Source: Clostridia bacterium (GTDB lineage: Bacteria; Bacillota; Clostridia; Christensenellales; Aristaeellaceae). Taken from it: a DNA stretch of 51,908 nt. Below are positions 34,843-45,530 of this stretch, in pieces. The DNA lies in assembly GCA_017396845.1 (NCBI GenBank), contig JAFQKQ010000102.1:1-51908 (forward strand). The letters are read 5' to 3'. The notes below the pieces were generated by a model, which was given only the letters and a program-made list of their open reading frames with translations, did no database searches and was not told the DNA's origin. Numbering within the stretch: the stretch's first letter is position 1; every line of letters begins with the position of its first letter. The position numbers and the translations under genes were made by a program.

Positions 34843-35670
34843 ATGGAACGGGTGAAGAGAAACGAGAGATTGGGCGCTATGACGCGCATATTGACGAGCG
34901 AAAACAACCGCATTCACACGCTGAGTGAATTCTGCGATTTGTTCGGCTCTGCAAAATCCACGATCAGCGAAGATGTGGATCTGATCGACGAGTCTCTGAA
35001 GAAGTACGATATGGGCAGCGTAGACACTGTCGCAGGCGCAGCCGGCGGCGTAAGATACCGCGCGACAATGTCCAAAGAGCGCGTAAGGGGGATCCTCCAA
35101 GATCTCGGACGCAAGCTTTCTGATCCCAACCGTCTCCTGCCGGGCGGTTTTCTGTACACCTCCGATGTTTCCAGCGATCCCAATGTCACGGAGCTTCTTG
35201 GAAATATCCTCGCCATGCAATTTTACGAAGCGCAGCCGGATTTTGTGCTCACTATGGAAACCAAGGGAATTCCGCTGGCGCTTATGACCGCGAGGGCGAT
35301 CAACGTGCCGCTGGTAATTGCCAGAAGGGACTCCAAGGCATATGAAGGAAGCGCAGTAAAAATCAATTACATATCCGGCGCCGAAAACGAAAGAATCGAA
35401 ACAATGGCGCTTTCCAGACGCGCCGTAACCGCCGGTTCCCGCGCGCTGATCATAGACGATTTTATGAAAGGCGGCGGAACCCTTCAGGGAATGGTGGAAA
35501 TGATGGCGGAATTCCAGGCGGAAGTAGTGGGAATCGGGGTCATGATCAGTACGGCTCAGCCCGAAGAAAAAAGATGCAAAGACGCCAAATCCCTGCTTGT
35601 ACTTCAGGCAATCGACAGAAACACGGGAACATGCGTGGTCGAGCCTTCGAAGGACGTTCTGGTTGATTGA
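34843..35670 (+). CDS. purR: PurR, purine operon repressor (PRPP-responsive)
   Basis: A 275-residue repressor of Bacillus type: an N-terminal winged helix (MERVKRNERLGAMTRILTS, then SAKSTISEDVDLI) and a phosphoribosyltransferase-like domain with the PRPP loop ALIIDDFMKGGGT. It releases DNA when PRPP is high. The start at 34843 follows GGGGG by 6 bases; the longer frame from 34816 would run through the PurBox. No purine synthesis gene is next to it, so it probably acts at distant sites and on itself. Confidence 0.95.
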   Translation: MERVKRNERLGAMTRILTSENNRIHTLSEFCDLFGSAKSTISEDVDLIDESLKKYDMGSVDTVAGAAGGVRYRATMSKERVRGILQDLGRKLSDPNRLLPGGFLYTSDVSSDPNVTELLGNILAMQFYEAQPDFVLTMETKGIPLALMTARAINVPLVIARRDSKAYEGSAVKINYISGAENERIETMALSRRAVTAGSRALIIDDFMKGGGTLQGMVEMMAEFQAEVVGIGVMISTAQPEEKRCKDAKSLLVLQAIDRNTGTCVVEPSKDVLVD

Positions 35671-35672
35671 TA

Positions 35673-35712
35673 AAAAGAAGCAGAGGCTCAAGCTGAAACC
35701 TCTGCTTCTTTT
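35673..35712. terminator. Terminator between purR and the convergent PHP gene
   Basis: AAAAGAAGCAGAGG (35673-35686) pairs with CCTCTGCTTCTTTT (35699-35712); A-run on one side and T-run on the other make it bidirectional. Confidence 0.92.
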
Positions 35713-35715
35713 ATT

Positions 35716-36519
35716 CTAAATAGTCAATATGTCTTCATCGGTAAGCTTCAGTATCTCTCGTAAAAGATCGGCGCAGCGGATGCTTTCAAGGCTTTCCGGC
35801 TGGTGTGCATCGGATCCGAAGGTGAATTTGCAGCCGCATTCTTTGGCGATTCTGAATACATCAAGCCTCGGCAGGGATTTGATTTCGTCCTTCGTATATT
35901 TTAGAAGCCCGCTTGTATTGATTTCAAAAGCGATTGATTTTTCCTTCGCTGCATCAAACGCTTCCTTGTACTGGTTATAGGAAATCAGCGGATAGAGATC
36001 GCCTGAAGGATAGGGCTTGCATGCAACGGCGGCGAACGGGTGAGCGATGGAAGTGATATACCCGGAAAGCGGACAATTGATGATATCAAAGTATGCCTTC
36101 AGCATAAAATCGGCATGCTTTTGCTTGGGCTCATAATAGTCCTTCGGCATCATCATATGGGTATGCGAATTCGGTATCAAAAGAAAATCGAGCTTTTGAC
36201 ATACTTCTTCCGTAAGGCCGATTCCGTGGTTTACAGGGTCGTATTCGCCCTCTGCGCCAAAAAGAATCCGGATTCCTTTTGTATCGATTTTTGCAAACTC
36301 TTCCCTGGAAAGCGCTGTGTGCGCATAGTTCTGTTCGCCGTAAAAGCCTTTCCAAGGATGATCGTCAAGCGGCACGGCGCTGTCCCAGAGGTGATCGGCA
36401 ATACCCAAAGAAGTAAGCCCGATTTCAAGGGCTTTTTCAATATAGGCTTCCGGCGTGGCGAAGGGCTCGGCGCAAATAGAAAGATGCGTATGCACATGCA
36501 GATCCTGAGTAGTTTTCAT
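35716..36519 (-). CDS. PHP-domain phosphoesterase (histidinol-phosphatase-like)
   Basis: A 267-residue PHP metalloenzyme. Metal ligands are visible in DLHVHTHLS, GIADHLWD, GAEGEYD, IPNSHTHMM, ITSIAHPF and GSDAHQPE. Its shape resembles HisJ-type histidinol phosphatases, but no his genes are nearby, so the substrate may differ. The start at 36519 follows GGAGG by 8 bases. The stop is TAG. It is divergent from a second PHP protein. Confidence 0.85.
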   Translation of the reverse strand: MKTTQDLHVHTHLSICAEPFATPEAYIEKALEIGLTSLGIADHLWDSAVPLDDHPWKGFYGEQNYAHTALSREEFAKIDTKGIRILFGAEGEYDPVNHGIGLTEEVCQKLDFLLIPNSHTHMMMPKDYYEPKQKHADFMLKAYFDIINCPLSGYITSIAHPFAAVACKPYPSGDLYPLISYNQYKEAFDAAKEKSIAFEINTSGLLKYTKDEIKSLPRLDVFRIAKECGCKFTFGSDAHQPESLESIRCADLLREILKLTDEDILTI

Positions 36520-36549
36520 ATGCCCGTCCTCCGTAGTATGTTTACTGCT

Positions 36550-36578
36550 ATTATATGACAGCTTATGCATGCTGTCAA
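36550..36578 (-). promoter_or_regulatory. Promoter of the minus-strand PHP gene with palindromic operator
   Basis: On the minus strand, a consensus TTGACA (36578-36573) and TATAAT (36555-36550) are 17 bases apart. The spacer is filled by a palindrome, TGACAGC-N8-GCTGTCA (36556-36577), in the ideal place for a repressor. Confidence 0.85.
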
Positions 36579-36611
36579 TGAATGAATAGTTCAAGCGCTC
36601 ATTATGGCAAA

Positions 36612-36640
36612 TTGACTTTAAACGGGCATAACTGTATAAT
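36612..36640 (+). promoter_or_regulatory. Promoter of the plus-strand PHP gene
   Basis: TTGACT (36612-36617) and TATAAT (36635-36640) are 17 bases apart. It lies back to back with the divergent promoter, 33 bases away. Confidence 0.85.
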
Positions 36641-36682
36641 ACGTAAATACAGATACAGTACAGATCTAAGGAGGGGAATTGC

Positions 36683-37561
36683 GTGATTACACCCGGAAAA
36701 GCGGATTATCATATTCATTATTATATCGACGGATGCGCGAAAAAGGAAATGACGTTTGAAAATATTGAAAGAGCATCCAGAGAAATGGGGCTTACGGAAA
36801 TTGCAGTTCTTAAGCACTATTCCGAATGCATGCCGAACGGAAAAAGCGATTGGGCGGCCTGGCATACGGTGAAGGAAGAAGAGTTCGAAAGGTATCTGAA
36901 GGAGTTTAGGGAGTATACGCAGAAGGAAGGGCTGATTATACATTCCGGCGTTGAAACGGAGCTTGTGGATGACAAGGGAAGAATCAATATCGGCAAGGAA
37001 GCGCAGGATAAGATAGAATTGATTGCGCTGAGCGTTCATTATATGCCCGAAATGGAAAAGATCAAGCCGCCGTTTCTGTATCATCCCGCGATGGATAAGA
37101 AAAAGCTTGAAGAGGATGAAAATGCGAAAAAAGAGCTGAAAAGGTGGAAAGAGCTGATCGAGGATTTGGGATGCGAATACTTCATTGCAGGCATTGTAAA
37201 CGGCTATATTTCGGCGATTCGGAATAATCCCAAAATACGCCAGCTTTCGCATATGTACGACGGACTCTATCCGCTTAGAACATATTATGTTCCCTATGAA
37301 AGAATTCCCGAAAAAAGGCTTATTGAAATGATGGAACCGCTTATGAAGGCGATGACGGAGCATGATGTGCTGTGGGAATTGACGTGCGACAACGCAGGAT
37401 GCGAAGGGATCCTTAAAAGAGCCGACGAAATGGGCGTAAGATTTGTTGCAACCTCCGATGCGCACATGTTTGAAGGCGCATGGGGCAGGTTTTCGGATCA
37501 TATTGCCGCGGAAAGGTATATTGAGTCACTGGAACTTACAAAGGGAGTCGTAAACTGGTAA
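36683..37561 (+). CDS. PHP-domain protein
   Basis: A 292-residue PHP-fold protein. Metal-binding segments are ADYHIHYY near the start, HSGVETELVD, LSVHYMPE and VATSDAHMFEG near the end. It starts with GTG 6 bases after AAGGAGGGG. It differs clearly from the divergent PHP protein (longer helical middle, IEDLGCEYFIAGIVNGY). It is probably a phosphoesterase; the substrate is unknown. A terminator follows. Confidence 0.82.
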   Translation: MITPGKADYHIHYYIDGCAKKEMTFENIERASREMGLTEIAVLKHYSECMPNGKSDWAAWHTVKEEEFERYLKEFREYTQKEGLIIHSGVETELVDDKGRINIGKEAQDKIELIALSVHYMPEMEKIKPPFLYHPAMDKKKLEEDENAKKELKRWKELIEDLGCEYFIAGIVNGYISAIRNNPKIRQLSHMYDGLYPLRTYYVPYERIPEKRLIEMMEPLMKAMTEHDVLWELTCDNAGCEGILKRADEMGVRFVATSDAHMFEGAWGRFSDHIAAERYIESLELTKGVVNW

Positions 37562-37579
37562 AAACAAAAATACGAAAGC

Positions 37580-37611
37580 ACGCCGGATGAAACCGGCGTC
37601 TTTCTTTTTTA
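37580..37611 (+). terminator. Terminator of the plus-strand PHP gene
   Basis: ACGCCGG (37580-37586) pairs with CCGGCGT (37593-37599), followed by CTTTCTTTTTT. Confidence 0.93.
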
Positions 37612-37654
37612 GGGACGATGAGATATTGGATGATATGCAATAACCCATTAACTG

Positions 37655-37684
37655 TTGACAAGTATCGGCCCATGATGATAAAAT
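37655..37684 (+). promoter_or_regulatory. Promoter of pth-mfd
   Basis: TTGACA (37655-37660) and TAAAAT (37679-37684) are 18 bases apart; the leader to pth is about 70 bases. Confidence 0.75.
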
Positions 37685-37761
37685 ACTTTGGATGAGCATA
37701 GAACTTTGCGGGAGGACGGGGTAATTCGTCTGCCCGCTTAAGCAGTTTATACGGAGGGCGT

Positions 37762-38325
37762 ATGTTTGTAATCGTAGGGCTTGGAAATCCGGGCAGCAAA
37801 TATGAAAAGACGAGGCACAACGTAGGCTTTGAGATTATTGATGAGCTTGCAAGAAGAAACAAGATCGTTGTCGACAAAAGAAAGTGCAAAGCGATAGTCG
37901 GAGAGGGCGTAATAGCGGGACAGCGGGCGGTGTTGTGTAAGCCGCAGACCTTTATGAACCTCTCGGGAGAGAGTATTGTGCAGCTTCTCAACTGGTATAA
38001 GCCCGAATACGATCAGCTGATCGTGCTGTATGACGATGTGGATCTTCCGGAGGGAAAAGTGCGTTTCCGCCCGGAGGGAAGTGCAGGCACGCATAACGGC
38101 ATGAGAAATATAATACTGCTCACGGGAAGAACAGATTTTCCGAGAATCCGCGTAGGCATCGGCCGCCCGCCGGAGGGGTGGGATCTGAAAGACTACGTGC
38201 TTTTGCGTCCCGAGACCGAAGAGAGCAAAAAGGCTATGAACGAAGGCTACGAAAAGGCTGCTCAGGCAGTGGAAGTGTATATGAAAGACGGCCTTGAAAA
38301 AGTAAGAGGCTTTGTAGGAAGATAA
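37762..38325 (+). CDS. pth: Peptidyl-tRNA hydrolase
   Basis: A 187-residue enzyme that frees tRNA from stalled peptidyl-tRNA. The family pattern is complete: GLGNPGSKYEKTRHNVGF with catalytic His19, KPQTFMNLSGES, LYDDVDLPEGKVRFR and GSAGTHNGMRNI. GGAGGG sits close before the ATG. mfd follows after 25 bases, a common pairing in Firmicutes. Confidence 0.97.
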   Translation: MFVIVGLGNPGSKYEKTRHNVGFEIIDELARRNKIVVDKRKCKAIVGEGVIAGQRAVLCKPQTFMNLSGESIVQLLNWYKPEYDQLIVLYDDVDLPEGKVRFRPEGSAGTHNGMRNIILLTGRTDFPRIRVGIGRPPEGWDLKDYVLLRPETEESKKAMNEGYEKAAQAVEVYMKDGLEKVRGFVGR

Positions 38326-38350
38326 AGGGACGATCAGAAAAGAGGGAAAA

Positions 38351-41300
38351 ATGGGTTCGAAAACGCATATGGATTACCTTTTTACACCGCTTAACGCACT
38401 AAAGGCTTATTCCGATTTACGGGATTGCGTGAAAAACGCGGGGGCGCAGTATGCATACGGGCTGGATGAGAGCCAGCGCGTTCATTTGCTGTGCGCTTTG
38501 ATGCGGGATACGAATCGTCCGATGATCGTGGTTTGCCCGAATGACAATATCGCCGCGAGGATGGTTGAGGATTATAACCAGCTGATGGGAGGCGGCGCGC
38601 AGATGCTTCCGACGAGGGAAGTATCGTTTTTACGCGCGGCGGCTTCCAGCAAGGAATTGTCGCTCAGGCGTCTGGAAGCGCTCGGTGCGTTTACGGAGGG
38701 CGACGTGCGTTTCCTGGCGGTTCCGGCGGATGCGCTGATGCACAGGCTCATGAAGCGCGAACGTTTTATGGAGGCGCGAATCGAAATCGAAGAGGGTCAG
38801 CAGCTGGAGCCGATGGACTTGATCGCAAGGCTGATCCGCGCGGGCTATGAGAGGGTGGAAATTGTTGAAGCGAGGGGACAGTGCGCACTCAGAGGCGGCA
38901 TACTGGACGTTTTCCCCGTAGGTCATGCCAATGCGATTCGAATCGAATTCTTTGACGATGAAATCGACTCCCTGCGCGATTTCGACGTAATGACGCAAAG
39001 AAGCGTAAACCGTCTTACAAAGGCGAGGATGTATCCTGCAAACGAGGTTTTGCTTACCGAAGAGGAAAGCAAAACTGCGGCGATGCACCTTGAAAACCTG
39101 CTTTCCGTTCGCCAAAAGGAGGAGACGGAGGACAGGCAGCGCCTGATTGAAAAGGAATTCGATCTGATTCCCTTTGAAGAGTTTTTTGAAATTACCGGAA
39201 GCGATGAAGGTAAGCTTGAGGATATGCCTTCGCTTTTCGATCTCACCGGCAAGAAAAAGAAAGAAAAGAAGCAGGATAAGAAGGCGCCGCCTTTAAAAAC
39301 CGCGCTTCAGAGAAAATATACGCCTACGGTCGACGCGCTTAGAAGCGGACGATATGTAGACGGAAAAGACGCGCTGATTCACCTTTTATACGAAGAAACA
39401 GACACGCTCTTTGAATACCGGGAAGATGCGCTGATCGTTATGGATCAGCCCGACAGGCTTCGGGAGAGATGCGAAAACAGGCAGCTGGAGTTTGAAGAGT
39501 ACTTTAAAGCCGCTATGGAGCGCGATGAAGCGATTCCGGAGCAGGCAGATCTGTTGTTATCCTTCGACTATCTGCTTGCAAGATCGGATAATAGAAGCGT
39601 TCTTGTACTGCAGCCGTTTTTGCGCCAGCAGGCAGATTTCCGATTTAAAGGTCTTTATAAGTTCGAAGGCATGAGCGCGACGGGATATTCCGGCAACATG
39701 AAAGAGCTTTCCCGTGATATTGCCAAGTGGAAAAAGGAAGGCTGGAAGATTGCGCTGTTTGCAGGCGGCGTCGCCAGAGGAAAGCGGCTCAATCACGCGC
39801 TGACGGAAGAAAATCAGGTGGTTCCGTTTTTGGAGGAAGAGCCTGAAACGCTTTTAGACGGCGTTCCCGTGATCCTTTCAAAGGGCATATCAAAGGGCTT
39901 CGTATATCCCGAAATCCGTTTTGCCGTGATTTCGGAAGGCGATATATTCGGACACGGAAAGCAGAGAACCCGCGCCGTTACCAGAAGCGGAAGCAAGATG
40001 GCGGCGTTTACGGATTTGAACGTCGGCGATTATGTAGTACATGAAAACCACGGTATCGGTCAGTACATGGGCACCGTTCGTTTGTCCAGCGAAGGCAAGT
40101 ACCGGGATTTCCTGCACATTCGATATAACGGCACCGATAAATTGTACGTACCCACCGATCAGATGGACCGCGTACAAAAATACATCGGCTCCGAGGGCGA
40201 GATTCCGAAGCTCAACAAGCTCTCCGGCGGCGAATGGCAGAAGCAGAAGGCGCGCGTAAAGAGCTCCATTAAGGAGATCGCGGGCGACCTTATCAAGCTG
40301 TATGCCGAAAGAAAAGCCGTACCGGGGCATGCGTTTTCAGCCGATACACCCTGGCAGAGAGAATTTGAGGACGCATTCCCGTTTGAAGAAACGCCAGATC
40401 AGCTGGTGGCAATTGAAGATATCAAGCGTGATATGGAAAAAGCGCAGGTGATGGACCGCCTTCTCTGCGGAGACGTTGGCTATGGAAAAACGGAGGTTGC
40501 GCTTCGAGCCATATTTAAGTGCATTATGGACGGAAAGCAGGCGGCGCTGCTCGCACCGACTACGATACTTGTTCAGCAGCACTACGCCACGATGCTGAAC
40601 CGCTTCCACAATTTCCCTGTGGAAATCGATTCTCTGAGCCGTTTTAAAACGGCTGCAGAGCAGAAGCAGACGATTGAGAAGCTGAAGAACGGCAAGATTG
40701 ACGTGATCGTTGGAACGCACAGGCTTCTTAACAAGGATATAGAATACAAGGATCTGGGTCTTTTGGTGGTTGACGAAGAACAGAGATTCGGCGTCGGACA
40801 CAAAGAAGCGATCAAACAGTATAAAAAGAGCATAGACGTGCTTACGCTGTCGGCAACGCCCATTCCGAGAACCCTCCATATGTCCATGGTGGGCATTCGC
40901 GATATGTCGCTTTTGCAGTCTCCGCCCGAGGAAAGATACCCGGTACAGACATACGTAGTGGAGTATTCCGACGGACTGGTAAGAGATGCGATTCTTCGCG
41001 AAATGTCCAGAGGCGGACAGGTATACGTGCTTCACAACCGCGTGCAGACGATTGATATGATGTATCAGCGGTTGAAAAAGCTGGTGCCGGAGGCGAGAAT
41101 TGCCGTCGGACACGGACAGATGAAGGAGCATGCGCTGGAAGACGTGATGCTTGATTTCTACGAGGGCAAGTTCGACGTGCTCTTGTGCACCACCATCATC
41201 GAAGCGGGCCTTGACGTACCAAGAGCAAACACGTTGATCGTATGCGATTCTGACCGCTTTGGCTTATCGCAGCTTTACCAGCTGCGCGGACGCGTCGGAA

Positions 41301-42055
41301 GAAGCAACCGCCTTGCTTACGCGTATCTCACCGTAAATCCCAGTAAAGTGCTTACGCAGGATGCGGAAAAGCGCTTAAGCGCAATCAGGGAGTTTACGGA
41401 ATTCGGTTCGGGCTTCAGAGTTGCAATGCGTGATCTTGAGATTCGAGGAACAGGCAACATATTGGGCGCTGAACAGAGCGGACATATGGCGGCGGTTGGC
41501 TATGATCTGTACGTAAAGATGATCGACGAAACCGTTCGCGAAATGCGCGGCGATATCAGACAGGGCGATATCCAGACGCGCATCGAAATCAAGGCGGACG
41601 CGTATCTCCCGAGCGAATACGTGCAGAGCGATGTGATGCGCGTTGAAATGTATAAAAAGATTGCCGGCATCGATTCCAATGAAGCCAGGGAGGATCTGAT
41701 CGAAGAACTCATCGACCGCTTCGGCGATCCTTCAAGGCCGGTTATGAATCTGATCGATATCGCGCAGCTGAAATCACTATGCTCAAGAATCGGCATTGAT
41801 CTGGTTCAGGGAAAGGGCGACCAGCTGCAGATGCGCTTTTCGAATATGGCAGATCTCGACATCATTCAGCTTCTTACGGCAATTGAACCGATGAAAAAAT
41901 GCCTTCGGTTTACGCCTTCGAATCCGCCGGTATTGTCGTATTTTGAAATCGGCCGGAAGCAGGAGGAGCTTGTAAAGGGTGCCGTGGAAGCGATGGAGAA
42001 AATCATTGAAAAGGTTGCGCCGAAAGCGGAAGAAACAAAAGCAGAGGGAGAATGA
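38351..42055 (+). CDS. mfd: Transcription-repair coupling factor
   Basis: A 1234-residue Mfd, which removes RNA polymerase stalled at DNA lesions and recruits UvrA. It has the UvrB-like N-terminal part, the CarD-like polymerase-binding domain ([17 protein letters not shown] near residue 557), the helicase motor ([11 protein letters not shown] near 706, DEEQRFGV near 806) and the C-terminal TRCF domain. It is slightly longer than the roughly 1150-1180 residues usual for the family, partly through a Lys-rich linker near residues 300-315. It overlaps ygiQ by ATGA. Confidence 0.97.
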   Translation: MGSKTHMDYLFTPLNALKAYSDLRDCVKNAGAQYAYGLDESQRVHLLCALMRDTNRPMIVVCPNDNIAARMVEDYNQLMGGGAQMLPTREVSFLRAAASSKELSLRRLEALGAFTEGDVRFLAVPADALMHRLMKRERFMEARIEIEEGQQLEPMDLIARLIRAGYERVEIVEARGQCALRGGILDVFPVGHANAIRIEFFDDEIDSLRDFDVMTQRSVNRLTKARMYPANEVLLTEEESKTAAMHLENLLSVRQKEETEDRQRLIEKEFDLIPFEEFFEITGSDEGKLEDMPSLFDLTGKKKKEKKQDKKAPPLKTALQRKYTPTVDALRSGRYVDGKDALIHLLYEETDTLFEYREDALIVMDQPDRLRERCENRQLEFEEYFKAAMERDEAIPEQADLLLSFDYLLARSDNRSVLVLQPFLRQQADFRFKGLYKFEGMSATGYSGNMKELSRDIAKWKKEGWKIALFAGGVARGKRLNHALTEENQVVPFLEEEPETLLDGVPVILSKGISKGFVYPEIRFAVISEGDIFGHGKQRTRAVTRSGSKMAAFTDLNVGDYVVHENHGIGQYMGTVRLSSEGKYRDFLHIRYNGTDKLYVPTDQMDRVQKYIGSEGEIPKLNKLSGGEWQKQKARVKSSIKEIAGDLIKLYAERKAVPGHAFSADTPWQREFEDAFPFEETPDQLVAIEDIKRDMEKAQVMDRLLCGDVGYGKTEVALRAIFKCIMDGKQAALLAPTTILVQQHYATMLNRFHNFPVEIDSLSRFKTAAEQKQTIEKLKNGKIDVIVGTHRLLNKDIEYKDLGLLVVDEEQRFGVGHKEAIKQYKKSIDVLTLSATPIPRTLHMSMVGIRDMSLLQSPPEERYPVQTYVVEYSDGLVRDAILREMSRGGQVYVLHNRVQTIDMMYQRLKKLVPEARIAVGHGQMKEHALEDVMLDFYEGKFDVLLCTTIIEAGLDVPRANTLIVCDSDRFGLSQLYQLRGRVGRSNRLAYAYLTVNPSKVLTQDAEKRLSAIREFTEFGSGFRVAMRDLEIRGTGNILGAEQSGHMAAVGYDLYVKMIDETVREMRGDIRQGDIQTRIEIKADAYLPSEYVQSDVMRVEMYKKIAGIDSNEAREDLIEELIDRFGDPSRPVMNLIDIAQLKSLCSRIGIDLVQGKGDQLQMRFSNMADLDIIQLLTAIEPMKKCLRFTPSNPPVLSYFEIGRKQEELVKGAVEAMEKIIEKVAPKAEETKAEGE

Positions 42056-44025
42056 CTGACATGGCGAAGAATACGAGCGGATTTCTCCCGGTGAGCGCCG
42101 AGGAGATGGCGAAAAGGGGCTGGGACGCGCCGGACTTCGTATATGTGACGGGCGACGCCTATGTGGATCATCCATCCTTCGGTCTTGCGATCATATCAAG
42201 GGTGCTGGAGGACAAGGGCTACAGGGTATGCATGCTTCCGCAGCCCGACTGGCACGATAAAAACGCATTCATGCGCTTTGGAAGGCCCAAAATCGGATTT
42301 TTGGTGACGGCGGGCGTAGTGGATTCCATGGTCAACCACTATACCGCCGCCAAGAAAAGGCGCAATTCCGACGCGTATTCGCCCGGCGGAAAAGCCGGCA
42401 TGAGGCCTGACAGAGCGACGGTTGTTTATACCAACCGAATCCGCGAGGCGTATGGAAATATACCTGTGGGAATCGGCGGCGTGGAAGCGTCGCTCAGGCG
42501 CTTTGCGCATTACGAGTAGTGGGACGACAGAGTCAGAAATTCCATGCTGGTCGACAGCGGCGCGGACGTGCTGATGTTCGGAATGGGCGAAAACACAATT
42601 GTGAAGGTCGCCGAATGGATGAAATCCGGAAAGCCGTTTTCCGAGTGCGATATTCCCGGAACCTGCGTAATGGCAAAGGACGCGCCGAATGACGCCGTGG
42701 TAATCGAATCCTATGAAGAGATAGCAAAGGATAAAAAGGCGTACGCAAGGGCGTTTCTCACTCAGTACAATCAGCAGGATCCCGTAAGGGGGAAGAGAAT
42801 CGCGCAGAAGCATGCGCAAAGATATCTGGTGCAGAATAAGCCGCCCATGCCGCTTACGACAAAAGAGCTCGATAAAGTATACGCGCTTCCCTACGCCAGA
42901 AAATGGCATCCTATGTACGATAAAGAAGGCGGCGTGCCTGCGCTTCAGGAAGTGGAGTTTTCCATTGCCTCCGAGCGCGGCTGCTTCGGCGCATGCAATT
43001 TCTGTGCGCTTACATTCCATCAGGGAAGAATCGTAACATCAAGAAGCAAAGAATCCATCATAGAAGAGGGAAAGCTTCTTGCAAAGCAGCCCGGCTTTAA
43101 GGGGTATATTCACGATGTGGGCGGCCCGACCGCCAATTTCCGCCATCCCGCCTGCGATAAGCAGCTGAAGGTGGGTGCATGTGAAAAGCGGCAGTGTCTT
43201 TTCCCGGAGCCGTGCAGAAATGTAAACGCGGATCATTCGGAGTATGTAGACATTTTAAGGGCGCTTCGCGAGCTTCCGAATGTGAAAAAGGTATTTGTAA
43301 GATCCGGCATACGATATGACTACATGCTGCTTGATAAAAAGAATTCTCTCATGAACGAGCTTGTCAAGCACCATATCAGCGGACAATTGAAGGTTGCGCC
43401 GGAGCATGCATCGTCAAATGCGCTCAAATACATGGGGAAACCGGATGTGAAGGTGTTTGACGAGTTTTTAAAGCGGTTTAAAGAAGCCAACAAGCGCTTT
43501 AACATGGATCAGTACGTGATTCCGTATTTCATGTCCAGTCATCCCGGCTGTACGCTTCAGGACGCGGTGGAACTCGCTGTGTATATGAAGAAGAATAATC
43601 TGCATCCCGATCAGGTGCAGGACTTTTATCCTACGCCCGGAACCATGTCAACGGCGATGTTTTATACCGAATTGGATCCAAGGGATATGAAAAAGGTGTA
43701 TGTTGCCAAGAATCCGAAGGATAAGGAAATGCAAAGGGCGCTTATGCAGTATGAAAGGCCTCAAAACCGGCAGATCGTTGTGGATGCGCTAAGAAGAGCA
43801 GGGCGTACGGATCTCATCGGGCGCGGACCCGAATGCCTGATTCCTGCATTCTCCGCGCCGCAGAATAAGGACGGCGGGAAAAAGCAGGAAGGCAAAAAAT
43901 CGGCGCCCCGAACGACAGACAAAAAGCAGGCGAACGATAAAAGAAATCAAAATCCGCGCGGGAAAAAAGACGATTTACGAGGAAAGGGTAAGACGCATGG
44001 AGTGGAACGTAACCGTAAACGCTGA
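42052..44025 (+). pseudogene. ygiQ: YgiQ family radical SAM protein interrupted by one amber codon
   Basis: Read through, this is a 657-residue YgiQ protein. The N-terminal domain ([14 protein letters not shown]) stops at TAG (42517-42519), then the same frame continues WDDRVRNSMLVDSGADVL without a gap. In relatives the stopped position is a Tyr (HYDYW), so one base change (TAC or TAT to TAG) explains the break. The radical SAM motif CFGACNFC lies in the second half, which has no good ribosome site at its first ATG (42544). At least five other genes in the window end in TAG, so amber is a normal stop here. It may be a fresh pseudogene, a sequence error or a suppressed codon. The C-terminus is Lys/Gln-rich and overlaps the next gene by 29 bases. 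Confidence 0.9.
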
Positions 44026-45469
44026 AGGCAAAGAAGCGATTATCAAGGCGCAGGACGGTGAAATACTGCTTCAGGCGCTGTCCCGCGCTGGGATTGAGAT
44101 AAATGCGCCCTGCGGCGGACGCGGCGTGTGCCAAAAGTGCCTGGTGCGCGCGGAGGGGAAGCTTATCAAAGAAAAACCTTCTCCGGAAGGAACCTGCCTT
44201 GCCTGCAAAACGAGAATCGCAGGCGATGTGAAGGTCTGGATCGATATGAAAAAAAGTGAGATTCTTTCAAGCGACTCGGATGTTTTTACAAATACCGATC
44301 ATGAGAAAGGACTCGCGCTTGCGGCGGATATCGGAACGACGACAATCGCCGCATATCTGATCGATCTGGAAAGCGGAAAAACGCTTGGCGTTGACACCCG
44401 CTTGAATCCGCAGAGGAACCACGGCGCGGACGTAATTTCCCGCTTGAGCTTTGCGCTTGAATCCAAAGAGAACGCGTCTCTTTTAAAAAAGGAGATTGAG
44501 GACGCGATTTATGAGTCGGAAAAGATACTTCTCGACCGATTCGGATGGAGAAAGGGAGAAATCATTCGAAGAGTGCTTGTAGGAAATACGGCGATGACGC
44601 ATTTGGCGGGCGGGTACAGCGTAAAGGGAATCGCCTTCGCGCCGTTTACGCCGGAGTATGTAAAAGCGCACGAGACTGAATTTAACGAAAAACGGGCGAT
44701 CCTCGGCGGCTGCATATCGGGATATGTCGGCTCTGATACGATTTCGGCGCTGCTTTCCAATGATCTTGATATCAAAAACGAGTGCGCGCTTCTGATTGAT
44801 ATAGGTACGAACGGGGAAATTGCGCTGGTAAAGGACGGACGGATTCTCACCTGCTCCTGCGCCGCCGGTCCCGCGTTTGAGGGCGCGCATATCGCATGCG
44901 GCATGGGCGCAGTGGAGGGCGCGGTCAATCACGTAAATATCCGAATGGGGAAACTGGAGTATACCACGATCGGAAATAAAAAGGCGATCGGCATCTGCGG
45001 AAGCGGCCTTATCGATATCGTATATGCGCTTGTAAACAAGGAGGAAATATCGCCCAGCGGCAGAATGACGGAGGATTACTATATCACGGAAAACGTATAT
45101 CTGTCGCGCTCGGATATTCGTGAAGTGCAGCTTGCCAAATCCGCAATCGCTTCGGGCATACAGATACTGCTGACCGAAATGGGAATCGATGAAGACAATA
45201 TTGAGAAGGTGTATCTTGCGGGCGGCTTTGGAAACTTTATATCGACAGAAGCAGCCTGCGGAATCGGAATGCTGCCGATGGGACTGAAAGAGAGAATCAT
45301 ACCGGTCGGAAACGCAGCGGGCGCGGGCGCAAGGCGCATGGCGATGAGCGAAAGAGAAAGAAAACGCCACGAGGAGATCCGCATGAAGGCGGAATATATC
45401 GAACTGGCGTCGCACCCGGATTTCTCGGATCTGTTTGCTGAAAATCTGCTTTTTGAAGAAGAAGAGTAA
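43997..45469 (+). CDS. Ferredoxin-ASKHA protein, corrinoid-activator type (DUF4445)
   Basis: A 490-residue protein with an N-terminal 2Fe-2S ferredoxin domain (Cys39, Cys45, Cys48 and Cys67 or Cys70) joined to an ATPase of the ASKHA fold (AADIGTTTIAAYLI, LLIDIGTNGEI, YLAGGFGNFIS). Such RACE-type proteins use ATP to reduce the cobalt of corrinoid proteins in methyl transfer. No corrinoid protein or methyltransferase lies in the window, so the partner must be elsewhere. It starts inside the end of ygiQ, so translation may be coupled. Confidence 0.9.
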   Translation: MEWNVTVNAEGKEAIIKAQDGEILLQALSRAGIEINAPCGGRGVCQKCLVRAEGKLIKEKPSPEGTCLACKTRIAGDVKVWIDMKKSEILSSDSDVFTNTDHEKGLALAADIGTTTIAAYLIDLESGKTLGVDTRLNPQRNHGADVISRLSFALESKENASLLKKEIEDAIYESEKILLDRFGWRKGEIIRRVLVGNTAMTHLAGGYSVKGIAFAPFTPEYVKAHETEFNEKRAILGGCISGYVGSDTISALLSNDLDIKNECALLIDIGTNGEIALVKDGRILTCSCAAGPAFEGAHIACGMGAVEGAVNHVNIRMGKLEYTTIGNKKAIGICGSGLIDIVYALVNKEEISPSGRMTEDYYITENVYLSRSDIREVQLAKSAIASGIQILLTEMGIDEDNIEKVYLAGGFGNFISTEAACGIGMLPMGLKERIIPVGNAAGAGARRMAMSERERKRHEEIRMKAEYIELASHPDFSDLFAENLLFEEEE

Positions 45470-45530
45470 CACAAAAAGAACTTAAAGAAATATATTCGTA
45501 ATAAAATTTGATAAAATTGAAATAAATCTA

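Noticed and set aside
35041-35670. PurR read as a plain adenine or xanthine phosphoribosyltransferase.
   Set aside because: The N-terminal winged helix and overall length fit the PurR repressor; the transferase-like domain is used for PRPP sensing.
42052-44025. Amber recoding (for example pyrrolysine) in ygiQ.
   Set aside because: The position is an ordinary Tyr in relatives and TAG ends at least five other genes here; kept only as an unlikely alternative.
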